Of a DNA stretch of 64,000 nt, positions 1-10,116 are shown piece after piece. The DNA comes from Desulfurispira natronophila (GTDB lineage: Bacteria; Chrysiogenota; Chrysiogenetes; Chrysiogenales; Chrysiogenaceae): the NCBI RefSeq assembly GCF_014203025.1, contig NZ_JACHID010000004.1, positions 1-64,000 of the forward strand. Reading direction: 5' to 3'. Position numbers and translations under genes: made by a program. Numbering within the stretch: position 1 is the first letter of the stretch; each line of letters starts with the position of its first letter. Below the pieces are notes generated by a model. It was not told the DNA's origin, did not search any database, and worked only from the letters and a program-made list of their open reading frames with translations.

Positions 1-71
1 GTCTTTTCCTCACGCAGTGCCTCAAGGGCTACCTTGGCTTTGAACTCATTGGTGAATGTTTTACGTTGCAC
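1..71 (-). mobile_element. IS3-family transposase OrfA, N-terminus only (runs off window)
   Basis: Reading the minus strand from a GTG at 71, the product begins VQRKTFTNEFKAKVALEAL, the typical start of IS3-family OrfA helix-turn-helix proteins, which bind the element's terminal repeats. A GGAGA ribosome binding site lies about nine bases upstream, at 81-85. Only the first 23 or so codons are inside the window. The insertion sequence end should lie between about 90 and 170, but I could not place a terminal inverted repeat with confidence. The family assignment rests on the N-terminal signature alone. Confidence 0.75.
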
Positions 72-231
72 TATAGTTAATCTCCAGGTGATGTTTGGGT
101 CCGGTGAATTTTACGCTATTACTGCCGACTCTGCCAAACTTAAACCCCTGTCCGATTTACTGGGCTCATTATAAACCCACAGAAAACAATAACATTTTCA
201 CTACAGGAATCCAAGGGTGGTGACAAACTTC

Positions 232-264
232 AAGCGCCTCCCCGCTATTTTAGGGGAGGCGCTT
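232..264. terminator. strong hairpin after purL
   Basis: AAGCGCCTCCCC at 232-243 and GGGGAGGCGCTT at 253-264 form a perfect 12-bp stem around a nine-base loop. It lies about 60 bases past the purL stop. A T-run at 273-278 follows on the plus strand and gives an A-run ahead of the stem on the minus strand, so the hairpin could stop transcripts from both the purine operon and anything arriving from the insertion-sequence side. Confidence 0.75.
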
Positions 265-325
265 GCTATAAAGTTTTTTCATACCTGGCAAACACAAGGT
301 ATTTCAACAAGTTGTTAGCAGCCTG

Positions 326-2554
326 CTACTGCTCCATCAAGTCGCGAATGGCGTACTTCCAGGCGTACACCGCCTTGTCCATGGAAACACTGACAACCGG
401 AACTTCCCCGACACGAATATTCATGGAATCACCGCCAACCACACCGATATAGGTACAGGTTATCTGTTTACCCACGGTTTCGCGAAACGCGGTAAACTTT
501 TCAGGGCTGACACTGACCACAGCGCGGGAGTGACTCTCACCAAAGAGCAGGGCGTCGGTGCGCATGCTTGGACTCAGGCTGGCGCTGAAGCCCACATGCT
601 CGCGGGAACTCAGGGAGCTCTCCGCCAGGGCCACAGCCAATCCGCCTTCGCTGCAATCGTGGGCACTTTGCAACAGCTGAACTTTAGTTAACTGCTGGAG
701 CACCTCCACCAGGACGCGGGCTTCCCCGAGATCCACATGGGGAGCATCACCGGTGATGAGGCCGTATATAACCTTCAGGTATTCACTTCCGCCCAGTTCC
801 TCACGGGTGGTTCCCAACAAAAAGATGTGGTCACCGGCCTGCTTGAAGTCCTGCGTAAGGCGCAGGTCAATGTCCTCGATCAGCCCCACAGTAGAGACGG
901 TAGGGGTAGGGTAGACCGCGCCCCGTCCGGCGGTTTCGTTGTAGAGGGAAACGTTGCCGCTGATAACGGGAATGTTCAGTTCGCGACAGGCGTCTTTGAT
1001 GCCCCGCACACACTCAACAAACTGGTACATGGTTTCGGGCTTCTGGGGATTGCCAAAGTTGAGACAGTCGGAGATCGCCAGAGGCTTGGCACCGGAGCAG
1101 GCGATATTGCGCGCACCTTCAGCCACCGTGGCCTTGCCGCCCTCATAGGGATTGAGGTAGCAGAAGCGGCTGTTGCAGTCGGTGGTCATAGCCACGCCCT
1201 TCTTGCCGCCCTTGATGCGCACGAGGGCGGCATCGGAACCAGGAAGAATGACAGTATTGGTGCGAACCTGGTGGTCGTATTGCTGGTAGACCCACTCCTT
1301 GGAAGCGATGGTAGGAGAGCCCAGCAGGCACAGCAGAGTATCAGAGAAGTCGCTAGGTGCGTGGATAGTATTGAAGTCGAAGCTTTGCACTTCGTCCAGG
1401 TAGGCCCCCCGTTGATAAGGGCGGTCGTAGAGAGGGGCCGCTTCCACCAGTGGAGCGATTTCAAGATCGGCCATCGTCTGGCCCTGCCAAATAATACGCA
1501 TGCGACCATCATCGGTGACACGGCCCACCACTTCCGCGTCCAGATCCCACTTGGCGAATATGGCCTTGACGGCGTCTTCGCTGCCCTGACGCACCACCAT
1601 GAGCATGCGCTCCTGGGACTCGGAGAGCATCATCTCGTAGGGGGTCATGCCCTCTTCGCGGCAGGGAATGTTGTCGAGCCACATTTCAATGCCCATACCG
1701 GCACGGTCGGCCATTTCAAAGGAGCTGGAGGTAAGTCCGGCGGCGCCCATGTCCTGGATGCCGATAATATGATCGGTCTGCATCAGCTCCAGGCAGGCTT
1801 CCAGCAGGAGTTTTTCCGTGAAGGGGTCGCCCACCTGAACCGTGGGGCGCTTCTCTTCCGAGTTCTCGTCAAAGTCGGCCGAGGCCATGGTGGCGCCATG
1901 GATGCCATCGCGACCGGTTTTGGCGCCCACATACATGACCGGGTTCCCCACACCGTCGGCGCGGCCGAGAAAAATCTTGTCCTTTTTCACGTAGCCCAGG
2001 GCAAAGGCGTTGACCAGGGGATTGGTGCTGTACTGGTCATCAAAGTATACTTCTCCGCCCACGGTGGGAACACCGAAACAGTTGCCGTACCAGCCGATAC
2101 CTTTGACCACACCGCTGAAGAGGTAGCGATTTTTGGGGTTGTCCAGCTCGCCAAAGCGCAGGGAGTTCATGGCGGCGATGGGGCGCGCACCCATGGTGAA
2201 GACGTCGCGCAGAATGCCACCCACGCCAGTTGCCGCACCTTGCAGGGGCTCGATGAACGAGGGATGGTTGTGAGATTCAATCTTGAAGGCCACGCACTCG
2301 TCATCGCCGATGTCAATGACGCCGGCGTTTTCTCCGGGGCCCTGCACCACCCAGGGAGCTTCTGTGGGAAAGCCCTTGAGGTGGATGCGACTGGATTTAT
2401 AGGAGCAGTGCTCACTCCACATGACGCTGAAGATGCCCAGCTCAGTAAGGGTGGGCGTGCGTCCCATGATTTCCAGTATTTTGTCGTACTCCTCGCGACT
2501 CAGACCAAACTCCAGGGCCTGCTCTACACTGACGGCTTTTTCCTGTGTGCTCAT
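326..2554 (-). CDS. purL: phosphoribosylformylglycinamidine synthase subunit PurL
   Basis: PurL catalyses the ATP-dependent amidation of FGAR to FGAM, step four of de novo purine synthesis, using ammonia supplied by PurQ. At 742 residues it is the short form of the enzyme, which works as a complex with PurS and PurQ rather than as the roughly 1,300-residue single-chain form of enteric bacteria. The N-terminal [11 protein letters not shown] segment and the [12 protein letters not shown] and GNVSLYNET segments are characteristic. It is the last gene of purC-purS-purQ-purL, and its ATG overlaps the purQ stop (ATGA). A strong hairpin follows the stop. The reading frame is intact and the assignment is secure. 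Confidence 0.97.
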   Translation of the reverse strand: MSTQEKAVSVEQALEFGLSREEYDKILEIMGRTPTLTELGIFSVMWSEHCSYKSSRIHLKGFPTEAPWVVQGPGENAGVIDIGDDECVAFKIESHNHPSFIEPLQGAATGVGGILRDVFTMGARPIAAMNSLRFGELDNPKNRYLFSGVVKGIGWYGNCFGVPTVGGEVYFDDQYSTNPLVNAFALGYVKKDKIFLGRADGVGNPVMYVGAKTGRDGIHGATMASADFDENSEEKRPTVQVGDPFTEKLLLEACLELMQTDHIIGIQDMGAAGLTSSSFEMADRAGMGIEMWLDNIPCREEGMTPYEMMLSESQERMLMVVRQGSEDAVKAIFAKWDLDAEVVGRVTDDGRMRIIWQGQTMADLEIAPLVEAAPLYDRPYQRGAYLDEVQSFDFNTIHAPSDFSDTLLCLLGSPTIASKEWVYQQYDHQVRTNTVILPGSDAALVRIKGGKKGVAMTTDCNSRFCYLNPYEGGKATVAEGARNIACSGAKPLAISDCLNFGNPQKPETMYQFVECVRGIKDACRELNIPVISGNVSLYNETAGRGAVYPTPTVSTVGLIEDIDLRLTQDFKQAGDHIFLLGTTREELGGSEYLKVIYGLITGDAPHVDLGEARVLVEVLQQLTKVQLLQSAHDCSEGGLAVALAESSLSSREHVGFSASLSPSMRTDALLFGESHSRAVVSVSPEKFTAFRETVGKQITCTYIGVVGGDSMNIRVGEVPVVSVSMDKAVYAWKYAIRDLMEQ

Positions 2555-3216
2555 AGATTCACCACGTATTCACGGAGGGATTCAAAGAGTGGGGCTCCAT
2601 CGGTTCCACCCAATTCAGGGGAAACGACCCGCTCGGGATGGGGCATCATACCCAGAACATTTCCTTTCTCATTGCAGATCCCGGCAATATCACCCAGGGA
2701 ACCGTTGGGGTTGTCCTGATAACGAAAAACCACCATATCGTGAGCATCCAGATACTGCAGGGTGTGCTCGTCGGCGTAGTAGCTGCCATCGTGGTGCGCA
2801 ACGGGAACATTGATAACCTGGCTTTTTCGATACTTGGCAGTAAAAGGGGTACGGGTGGTTTCCACCCGCAAGCTGGTGCTTCTGCACAAAAACTTCAGTG
2901 TATGATTGGCAACAAGCGCCCCGGGGAGCAGACCGGTTTCCAGCAGAATCTGGAAACCGTTGCAGATACCGATAACCGGACGTCCTTCCGAGGCAAAGCG
3001 AATGACATCCTCCATTACTGGACTGTTCTTGGCAATGGCGCCACAGCGCAGATAGTCACCGTAGCTGAAGCCACCTGGCAGTATAACGGCGTCAACGTCA
3101 CCGAGGGAGCCCTCCTTGTGCCAAATGAGACGGGTTCTGGCTCCTGACAAAGAGGCAGCATAGTCACAGTCGTGGTCGCAGTTGGAGCCGGGAAAGACCA
3201 CTACGCCAGCTTTCAT
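2551..3216 (-). CDS. purQ: phosphoribosylformylglycinamidine synthase subunit PurQ (glutaminase)
   Basis: This class I glutamine amidotransferase releases ammonia from glutamine for PurL. The nucleophile cysteine sits in [11 protein letters not shown], preceded by the [15 protein letters not shown] segment. The catalytic His/Glu pair is in MMPHPERVV near the C-terminus. Its 221 residues are normal for stand-alone PurQ. The start overlaps the purS stop (ATGA) and its own stop overlaps the purL start, so the three subunits are probably translationally coupled at similar stoichiometry. Confidence 0.96.
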   Translation of the reverse strand: MKAGVVVFPGSNCDHDCDYAASLSGARTRLIWHKEGSLGDVDAVILPGGFSYGDYLRCGAIAKNSPVMEDVIRFASEGRPVIGICNGFQILLETGLLPGALVANHTLKFLCRSTSLRVETTRTPFTAKYRKSQVINVPVAHHDGSYYADEHTLQYLDAHDMVVFRYQDNPNGSLGDIAGICNEKGNVLGMMPHPERVVSPELGGTDGAPLFESLREYVVNL

Positions 3217-3461
3217 GACTCCTCCATCACTTCGATGTGGTAGTTTTCAATAACCGTATTGGCCAGCAACTTCTGGCACATCTGGGCGACACGCTCCCTG
3301 GCAGCACTGGCAGTCTTGGCGTCAACCTGGACTTCGATATACTTGCCAACACGAACATCGGAGGTATCTTCAAATCCCAAATCCTGCAAAGAGCCAAGAA
3401 TGGCTTTGCCCTGGGGGTCCAGGACGCCGTTTTTCAAAGTAATATAGACCCGGGCCAACAT
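3213..3461 (-). CDS. purS: phosphoribosylformylglycinamidine synthase subunit PurS
   Basis: PurS is the small structural subunit that bridges PurQ and PurL and helps pass ammonia between them. The 82-residue protein begins MLARVYITLKNGVLDPQGKAI and contains the SDVRVGKYIEV core, both typical of the family. Its ATG shares a base with the purC stop (TAATG), and its stop overlaps the purQ start. A separate purS is the rule in Gram-positives, archaea and several anaerobic proteobacterial or deep-branching groups, and is absent from enteric-type gammaproteobacteria, which helps narrow the host. Confidence 0.95.
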   Translation of the reverse strand: MLARVYITLKNGVLDPQGKAILGSLQDLGFEDTSDVRVGKYIEVQVDAKTASAARERVAQMCQKLLANTVIENYHIEVMEES

Positions 3462-4177
3462 TACTGGTCTCCACGGCTTTCGATGCGGCGCACCACTTCG
3501 GCGTAGGACTCTTCAATTTTGCCAAGGTCGCGGCGGAAACGGTCTTTATCCATCTTTTCATTGGTGGTGGCATCCCACAGACGGCTGGTGTCGGGGCACA
3601 TTTCATCTGCCAACAGGATTTCGCCCTTGTGCAGGCCAAACTCCAGTTTCATGTCCACCAGCTTGATGTTGATATCCCGGTAGTAGTCAACCAGCAGGGC
3701 GTTGATCTTCAAGGCCAGCTCATCAATAATGGCTATCTGTTCGCGGGTGGCCCAGCCCATGGCGTCGATATGGTAGATATTGATAAAGGGGTCACCCAGC
3801 TCATCGCTCTTGTAACAGTGCTCCACCACCGGCTTGGCCAGGGGTACGCCCTCCTCACTGCCCAGACGTTTGGCCAACGACCCGGCCACGATATTGCGGG
3901 TAATGACTTCCACAGGAATGATCTCTACTTTTTTACAGAGCATTTCCCGGTCGTTGAGTTTCTTGACAAAGTGGGTGGGAACACCGTGATTCTCCAGAAA
4001 ATTGAAGATAATCTCGCTGGTGCGGTTGTTCATAATGCCTTTATTGATGATAGTGCCCTTTTTCTCGGCATTGAACGCAGTGGCATCATCCTTAAAGTAC
4101 TGAATAATAAGATTGGGATCGTCAGTAGCGTAAATAATCTTGGCCTTGCCTTCGTAAAGCTTTTCGCGCTTTTCCAT
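3461..4177 (-). CDS. purC: SAICAR synthetase PurC
   Basis: PurC joins CAIR and aspartate to give SAICAR in purine synthesis. The protein begins MEKREKLYEGKAKIIYATDD and contains the expected segments NGIMNNRTSEIIF-like, VPVEVITRNIVAGSLAKRLG and KLEFGLHKGEILLADE. I place the start at 4177 because a GGAGAG ribosome binding site lies just upstream there. An ATG 57 bases further upstream would add a tail that does not look like PurC. The resulting 238 residues match the bacterial family length. It is the first gene of the purC-purS-purQ-purL operon. Confidence 0.95.
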   Translation of the reverse strand: MEKREKLYEGKAKIIYATDDPNLIIQYFKDDATAFNAEKKGTIINKGIMNNRTSEIIFNFLENHGVPTHFVKKLNDREMLCKKVEIIPVEVITRNIVAGSLAKRLGSEEGVPLAKPVVEHCYKSDELGDPFINIYHIDAMGWATREQIAIIDELALKINALLVDYYRDINIKLVDMKLEFGLHKGEILLADEMCPDTSRLWDATTNEKMDKDRFRRDLGKIEESYAEVVRRIESRGDQ

Positions 4178-4323
4178 ATTACTCTCCATGGGGATGGTAT
4201 TAATGATACATCTCAAAACTGCTTTTTGCCGCAAGAGTAATTTTTTATCACGATTTCACCATTAGCTCAACGAAAGTTGCCAGCCTGATCGACACCTGCC
4301 AGCACGCCCTACGGCTGCTGAAT

Positions 4324-4360
4324 AAAAAAACCGCCGCATCCGGAATATGGGAGGCGGCGG
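4324..4360 (-). terminator. Rho-independent terminator after the universal stress gene
   Basis: On the minus strand a GC-rich stem (CCGCCGC at 4354-4360 in that reading, pairing with GCGGCGG at 4331-4337) is followed directly by a run of seven T residues (the A-run at 4324-4330 on the plus strand). It lies about 45 bases beyond the stop of the stress protein gene and would insulate that gene from the purine operon. Confidence 0.85.
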
Positions 4361-4405
4361 GAACACTCTGAAACTACAATGGACTTTTAAGTATGTCGCT
4401 GGCTT

Positions 4406-4846
4406 TTACTTAAACTTCAAAGTCAGCACGGGGCAAGAAGCTTTGCGCACTACTTTTTCCGTAACACTACCAATGAGAATACTGTCGAGGCCACTATAAC
4501 CGTGGGATGCCATAACAATAAGATCCGTGTTGTGCTTTTCAGCATACTCACAGATGGCCAGATAAGGATTACCCTCTTCTACCACCACACCCATCTTGAC
4601 ACCGGAGTTTTCATAGGTCTTGACCACTTCCTTGAGGTTTTCCTCCACCTGCTTGTGCACGGAAGCAACAATGTTATCCAGATCCAGCACGTTCATAAAG
4701 GTGTTCGTGTAAAATGATCCATTTACCACACTGAAAACCGTTAACTCGGCACCGTACTTTTGGGCCACTTCCACGGCGTACTTCAGGGCCTGCAGGGAAA
4801 AGTCACTCATATCAACCGGGGCGAGAATTCGCTTGAAATCAACCAT
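4406..4846 (-). CDS. universal stress protein, UspA family
   Basis: This is a single-domain 146-residue cytoplasmic protein. It starts DFKRILAPVDMSDFSLQALKYAV and ends with the nucleotide-binding loop MASHGYSGLDSILIGSVTEKV. That loop follows the G-2x-G-9x-G-S ATP-binding pattern except that the first glycine is alanine, so it may still bind ATP. An AAAGGAG ribosome binding site precedes the ATG. It is a lone gene with its own terminator. Usp proteins usually rise under growth arrest and stress, but nothing in the sequence shows the specific signal here. Confidence 0.92.
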   Translation of the reverse strand: MVDFKRILAPVDMSDFSLQALKYAVEVAQKYGAELTVFSVVNGSFYTNTFMNVLDLDNIVASVHKQVEENLKEVVKTYENSGVKMGVVVEEGNPYLAICEYAEKHNTDLIVMASHGYSGLDSILIGSVTEKVVRKASCPVLTLKFK

Positions 4847-5004
4847 AGCACCACTCCTTTTGCAAGAAAGCTCTTTCGGATTATTCTCTGGAAAACCGAA
4901 GGATCAACTGATTTGACCCGTACATACCTACAACTATACGCCACTGAAGCTTCAGGAACAAGGACGGGAGTCTGTAATGTGCAAAAGTGAAGGCAAACGC
5001 TTTT

Positions 5005-6408
5005 TTACTCGTCGCGGAAAGCAGTATCGGTGCCTGAATGCAACTTTCCCTGGGCATAGGCAAGAACCGAAGGACCATCGGCACCGGCACTGCCCCGCAC
5101 AATGGTCATGCGAAAGAAGACCTGAAACCTTTTCCCGTCGGCCTCCACGCTTTCCTTGAGAAGCTCCTCCTGCACCGCCTCCATATAGTGCTGGGCCTCC
5201 ACGGTGGAGTACTCAGTGGGAATAAGGACGCCAAACTGCCCTGGGGCAAAGGCGGCTATAATCATACCAGGGCCGGCTATACGCTCCAGATTGGCCGCCA
5301 CCTTGCGCAGCAGTACCTCTACGGTGGCAAAGCCGAATTTGTTGGTTATTTTGTCCACCCGCTCGAGCTCGATATAGACTACATAGGCTTCACCAGCCTT
5401 TTGAATAATGGTCTCATAAGTTTGCAGAAAAAAACGCTCATTGTAGAGGCGGGTGAGAGGGTCAATCTCACTGAATTTGTGGCGCAGGATAATGCACTCG
5501 CGGGTTATAGCCAGATAGTTGGCCAGCAGCTGAAAGACGGTGGTATCGTGACTATTGAAGTGTTCCTCATGGGCACTGAGCAAAGCAATGACCGCCAAAA
5601 CCTTGCCGTCACCAAATACCGGATACCCTAAAAAGGACTGGAAGTAATAAGGCTCATCAAAGGAGTAGGCGCAGGAGTTGCCACCCTCGGAGCGCACATT
5701 GCCCAGCACCAGGGGTTTTTTATGCTGGCAGATCCAGCCAATCAAACCTGTGCCAAAATCTCCCCCCGGCTGCTCCGAGGTGCTGAAGGTTTCGCCGGTA
5801 ACGTAGCGAATACTGTAGGTTTTTCTGGTCGGATCCACCACAGCAATAAGTCCGGTATCCACATCCAGGCGGGCACAGAGAAGTCTCACCACCTTGCACA
5901 TCATGGTGTTGAATTCGTAACCCTCCTGAATAATGCGATTGAATCCCTGCAGAATATCAAAGTAGCCCGCTTTTTCCTCATAATAGCGGTACTGTTGATA
6001 GGTGATCAACGTCGACTCCAGCTGAGCGGCAAACATGGTCAGAATCTTCTTGTCCCGGTCGTTAAACCCAAACTGTCGCTTGGTATCCACTACCAGCAGC
6101 CCGTGATCGGCAACGGGCACACCAATGAATGACTTTATGTCTTCCTGGGTACTGTAGTAGTCAAAGTGGTCGATAGTCCGCTCGTTGCGATTTACATCGA
6201 AAACTTTGCCATGCTTGTAAACTACTCCCAGTACCGAATCGTCCAGGGCAACCTGCACGTCGGGTATAATGTTTTTGCTCAGGGTGTGGTGTGCCAACAT
6301 CTTCAGGGAAGTGCGGGAGGAGTTGAGTATGAAAAACGCTGCCGTAAAGGCGTCGGTTACCGATGCCACCAGCTGGATAATCTGATCTATTTCACGGTTG
6401 ATATTCAT
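5005..6408 (-). CDS. tandem GAF protein with degenerate GGDEF domain
   Basis: This 467-residue soluble protein has two GAF-like domains (roughly residues 10-155 and 165-310). A GGDEF-type domain follows from about residue 325, recognisable by ILRHKFSEIDPLTRLYNERF. The catalytic loop that should read GGDEF is APGQFGV, so diguanylate cyclase activity is probably lost. The protein more likely acts as a sensor or GTP/c-di-GMP-binding scaffold. It lies just downstream of smc on the same strand, 120 bases away, and has its own GGAGCTCC ribosome binding site. The GAF ligand cannot be read from the sequence. Confidence 0.82.
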   Translation of the reverse strand: MNINREIDQIIQLVASVTDAFTAAFFILNSSRTSLKMLAHHTLSKNIIPDVQVALDDSVLGVVYKHGKVFDVNRNERTIDHFDYYSTQEDIKSFIGVPVADHGLLVVDTKRQFGFNDRDKKILTMFAAQLESTLITYQQYRYYEEKAGYFDILQGFNRIIQEGYEFNTMMCKVVRLLCARLDVDTGLIAVVDPTRKTYSIRYVTGETFSTSEQPGGDFGTGLIGWICQHKKPLVLGNVRSEGGNSCAYSFDEPYYFQSFLGYPVFGDGKVLAVIALLSAHEEHFNSHDTTVFQLLANYLAITRECIILRHKFSEIDPLTRLYNERFFLQTYETIIQKAGEAYVVYIELERVDKITNKFGFATVEVLLRKVAANLERIAGPGMIIAAFAPGQFGVLIPTEYSTVEAQHYMEAVQEELLKESVEADGKRFQVFFRMTIVRGSAGADGPSVLAYAQGKLHSGTDTAFRDE

Positions 6409-6528
6409 AGGAGCTCCATTGAGAGTTCACAAAAAATCCAAACACAAATGACCGTCCGCGCCTGCACTGCGCTGTCCAGCAGGAGTACCAGTGCTGGGAG
6501 AGTGTACCTGGAGGGCAATGGAAAAAAC

Positions 6529-9500
6529 TTAAGCCCTTGCCAGGGCTTCGGCCCCTTCCTGCTCCAGGTACGACAAGTCAACTCCCACAATCTTACTTAC
6601 CCCAGGCTCCTGCATGGTTATTCCGTAAAGTCGATCGGCGGACTCCATGGTGCGTTGATTGTGGGTAATAATAATAAACTGGGTCTCACGAGCCAGCTCC
6701 TTGATCATTGAACTAAAGCGTACCACGTTGGAGTCATCGAGGGGAGCATCAACTTCATCCATAAAGCAAAAGGGGCTGGGTTTCACCAAAAAAATAGCAA
6801 AAATCAGGGCCGCGGCGGTGAGAGTTTTCTGGCCACCGCTAAGGAGATTAAGGGTTTTGGGCCTTGCCCCCGGCGGCTCTGCGATAATCTCCAAACCCGC
6901 CTCCAGGGGATCACTTTCTGTGAGACGCAACTGGGCACTGCCTCCCTGAAACAGACGAGGAAAAACAATCTGAAACTGCTCATTCACCGCACTGAAGGTT
7001 TCCATAAAGCGACTGCGTGTGGTCTGATCTATCTTGTCGATTCCCGCCTTAATGGAGTCCACGCTCTGCTGCAAATCTTCCTGCTGGCCAGTGAGAAAGT
7101 CGTAGCGCTCTTTTACCTCCTCGTAAGTCTCGATCGACTCCATGTTGACGCTGCCCAGAGCATTGAGAGAACCGCGCAGGCTCTTGATGTCGATAGCAGT
7201 AGCTTCTTCGTCAATCAGCAATGCCGAACCGGAAGGATTGTGAAGAATGCTGATTTCAATACTCTTCTCCTCCGCCTGACGATTGATATTCTCCATGGCC
7301 AGCTTGTGTTTTTCGATTTGCAGGTGCAGAGCCTGCCCCTTTTGTTCCAGTTTTTCGATTGACTCCCGATAACTGCCAAGCTGTTGTTTTACCTGCCGCG
7401 CTTCGCCACCAAGCTCGTCCAGCTCGCCACTGGTGGCAGCGATCACCTCCTCGTTGGCGATAGCCTGATCGTCTATCTCTTCAAAACGTGTATCAATACG
7501 CTGAATTTCTTCCCGTGATGTGGATTCGCGCTGACGGTACTCTTCCATGCGCTGCATCATTTCATCTATTTTTTCCCGGGTCTCCTCCAGCTTCCGCTCT
7601 TTCTCCTGCAGGATGTGACGATCGCTTTGCAGACTTTCCTCAAGCCGTGCCAGGCGTATCCGTTGCTCCCCGATCCTGGCCTGATCATCATCCTGCCGAG
7701 GCTCCAGGTGCTCAATGCTGATGCGCAAGTCCTCTATCTCTTCCTCCAACTCCTCATTGCGCTCTCCCAGTTGCCCCAGCTCACGACCCAGCTCCTCTAT
7801 CTGCTGACGGGACTCATCCCGGCGCTGCTCAATGCGCCGGGATTCGCGCTGCAAGACTTCCAGGTGCTTTTGCACTCTGGCAATCACCGTCTCGTGCTGC
7901 TGAATCTGCTGCTGGGACTCCTCCTGTTGCGGTACCAGCGCTCCGCTTTGATGGTGGCAGGACTGGATCTCTCCCATAACGATCTCAACCTCCTCTTGCC
8001 ACTGCTGCTGGCGCTGGCGGCTCGCTTCCTGTTCAGCCTCAAGGGTAACCAGCTCTGCCTCCAGGGTCTCTATCTCACCTCGCACTTCCAGCGCTTGCAA
8101 AGCCGAAAGATCACCGGCACCCAGGCAGCAGGCGTGGCTGTAGAGAACACCCTGCCAGTCGGCAAAAATCAGTCCCGGGTACTGGCAGCATAAAGTTGAG
8201 GCCTGCTCAGCTACGTAAAGATGGGATGGCAAGGTAAGAGGGGCACCACTGACTGACTGGCACAGCGTGGATATAGGCACAGCCCCGGGTATTTCCAGTG
8301 GTTGGGGTTGCTCCGCCAGTATCTGGGGGGCTGTGCCGTCAAGCTCTTCCACCAGGTACCCCAGGGCAAGAGCCCCCAGCAAGCTCAGCACAGGAGTGCG
8401 CCAACGCTCTTCTGGTATGTGTAATTCTTCGATAAATCGATGCTGGAAGTGTACCGGTGGAGTATGCTGCCGAGATTCCAAAATTTTCCGGGCACTCTGT
8501 ACCTGGTAGCGAATCTCGTAGGCCCTTCCTTGCAACTCACCGTGCTGCTGTCGCTCACGGTCCAGCTGGCTTTCCAGTTCCTGCTTGCGCTCCTCAAGCC
8601 TGGCAAGTGTGCGCCGGGTCTCCTCCAGGCAACTGGTAAGCTCATCGTAGCGGCGAAATACCACCGTGTGTTCTCGCTGTGCACTTGCCAGGTCTTGCTG
8701 TAACTCCTGCTGCTCCTGTTGGCAACGCTGCAATTCCGTGCCGGCTTCTTTCAGGAGGGTCTCTTTCTCCACCAACGCATTGCGACAGGAAGTTATGCGG
8801 GAAACGGTAGCAAAGGAATCCTCCCGAGCCAGCTCCAGTTCTTCCCGATAGGTTTCCAGTTTTTTCTTACTGCGAATCAACTCCTCCTGGGCCTCAGCCA
8901 GAGATGAGCTCAGCTCTTCCACTCGGTGACTGGTACCAGAAATGCGGGTGCTGAAGTGTTCCACTTCTTCCTTTAGGGCATCCTGCAGGCGGTTCAGCTC
9001 CGTCAGGTTGCCCGCTTCGTGGGAGGAAAAGTCATCGAAATCCCGCATGGACTTCTCCAGTGACTCTTTTTTTTGCTCCAACAGAGTCTTTTCCTGCAAA
9101 AAACCTTCACGCTGCTTGATATGGTAATTGAGTTTGGACTCCAGTTGGGTGATGTGCTGGTGTTCGCGGCTGATACGCTCCTGCAGTTCTTCCATTTCTC
9201 GGTTTTGCTGCTGTAGTTGTTCCTGGGTGCGGCGCGACTCATCCAAAGCTTCCTTGAGGGCGTTGGTGGCGAGGTAGTGCTGCTTGGAGAGGAGCTGCAC
9301 CTCCAGCTCGTAGATACGATCGGAAAGTTCGCGGTGCTGCAGGGCCTTGGCGGCCTGCTTTTTCAGGTAGTGGTACTGCTTTTCCACCTCTCCCACTACA
9401 TCCTGCACCCGCAGCAGATTATTATAAACGTCCTCAAGCTTCCCCAGGGCCTCTTTCTTACTTTCCTTGAACTTGTTAATCCCCGCCGCCTCCTCAATAA

Positions 9501-9981
9501 CGCCGCGACGATCCTCCGATTTGGAGGTAACAATCTGATGGATCTTGCCCTGCTCGATAATACTCATGGCACGGGTACCGACGCCAGAGTCGAGAAAGAG
9601 GTTGCGGATATCCCGCAAACGGCACTGGGCACCATTGATGCGATACTCAGACACGCCTTTGGTGGAGAGGCGACGCACAATCTCTACTTCCGTGAATTCG
9701 GAATAGGGGTAGGCGAAGTTGTCGGACTCCAGCTTCAGCTTCACTTCCGCATACTGGGCCGGTGCCTTGCGCTGGGTACCACCGAAGATGACATCCGCCA
9801 TGCTGGCCCCACGCAAGTCCTTGGCTCGCTGCTCCCCCATGACCCAGCGAATGGCATCACTGATATTGCTCTTGCCACAACCGTTGGGGCCCACAATAGC
9901 AGTAATCCCATCGCGAAACTCCAGTACGCTGCGGTCTATAAAGGACTTGAATCCCTGTATTTCCAATCGCTTAAATTTCAA
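6529..9981 (-). CDS. smc: chromosome segregation ATPase SMC
   Basis: SMC dimers with ScpAB load at the origin and organise and separate daughter chromosomes. The 1150-residue protein has the N-terminal Walker A (GPNGCGKSNISDAIRWVMGE), a long Glu/Arg-rich coiled coil, a hinge at roughly residues 500-650, a second coiled coil, the ABC signature LLSGGQKTLTAAALIFAI and Walker B CFMDEVDAPLDDSN. The frame opens at a TTG (9981), followed by the family-typical MKFKRLEIQGFKSF, with only a weak ribosome binding site. Its position about 14 kb from oriC fits its role but is not diagnostic. Confidence 0.97.
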   Translation of the reverse strand: MKFKRLEIQGFKSFIDRSVLEFRDGITAIVGPNGCGKSNISDAIRWVMGEQRAKDLRGASMADVIFGGTQRKAPAQYAEVKLKLESDNFAYPYSEFTEVEIVRRLSTKGVSEYRINGAQCRLRDIRNLFLDSGVGTRAMSIIEQGKIHQIVTSKSEDRRGVIEEAAGINKFKESKKEALGKLEDVYNNLLRVQDVVGEVEKQYHYLKKQAAKALQHRELSDRIYELEVQLLSKQHYLATNALKEALDESRRTQEQLQQQNREMEELQERISREHQHITQLESKLNYHIKQREGFLQEKTLLEQKKESLEKSMRDFDDFSSHEAGNLTELNRLQDALKEEVEHFSTRISGTSHRVEELSSSLAEAQEELIRSKKKLETYREELELAREDSFATVSRITSCRNALVEKETLLKEAGTELQRCQQEQQELQQDLASAQREHTVVFRRYDELTSCLEETRRTLARLEERKQELESQLDRERQQHGELQGRAYEIRYQVQSARKILESRQHTPPVHFQHRFIEELHIPEERWRTPVLSLLGALALGYLVEELDGTAPQILAEQPQPLEIPGAVPISTLCQSVSGAPLTLPSHLYVAEQASTLCCQYPGLIFADWQGVLYSHACCLGAGDLSALQALEVRGEIETLEAELVTLEAEQEASRQRQQQWQEEVEIVMGEIQSCHHQSGALVPQQEESQQQIQQHETVIARVQKHLEVLQRESRRIEQRRDESRQQIEELGRELGQLGERNEELEEEIEDLRISIEHLEPRQDDDQARIGEQRIRLARLEESLQSDRHILQEKERKLEETREKIDEMMQRMEEYRQRESTSREEIQRIDTRFEEIDDQAIANEEVIAATSGELDELGGEARQVKQQLGSYRESIEKLEQKGQALHLQIEKHKLAMENINRQAEEKSIEISILHNPSGSALLIDEEATAIDIKSLRGSLNALGSVNMESIETYEEVKERYDFLTGQQEDLQQSVDSIKAGIDKIDQTTRSRFMETFSAVNEQFQIVFPRLFQGGSAQLRLTESDPLEAGLEIIAEPPGARPKTLNLLSGGQKTLTAAALIFAIFLVKPSPFCFMDEVDAPLDDSNVVRFSSMIKELARETQFIIITHNQRTMESADRLYGITMQEPGVSKIVGVDLSYLEQEGAEALARA

Positions 9982-10116
9982 TACTTCACCGGTTTATGTA
10001 TAAAAATCCACTGAACAGAACGTCCGTGACAAAGTGATTATGTCGTGGCAAACGTACCACATTGCCCCCCACAAGAAAAGCAGACCTGCGATCTGCTGGA
10101 AACGTCCTTGCTTCAT

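Noticed and set aside
737-2719. 660-codon plus-strand open frame opposite purL
   Set aside because: It mirrors purL codon by codon, has no ribosome binding site or domain, and purL is unmistakable.
9217-10014. 265-codon plus-strand open frame opposite the start of smc
   Set aside because: Antisense shadow of the conserved ATPase head of SMC.
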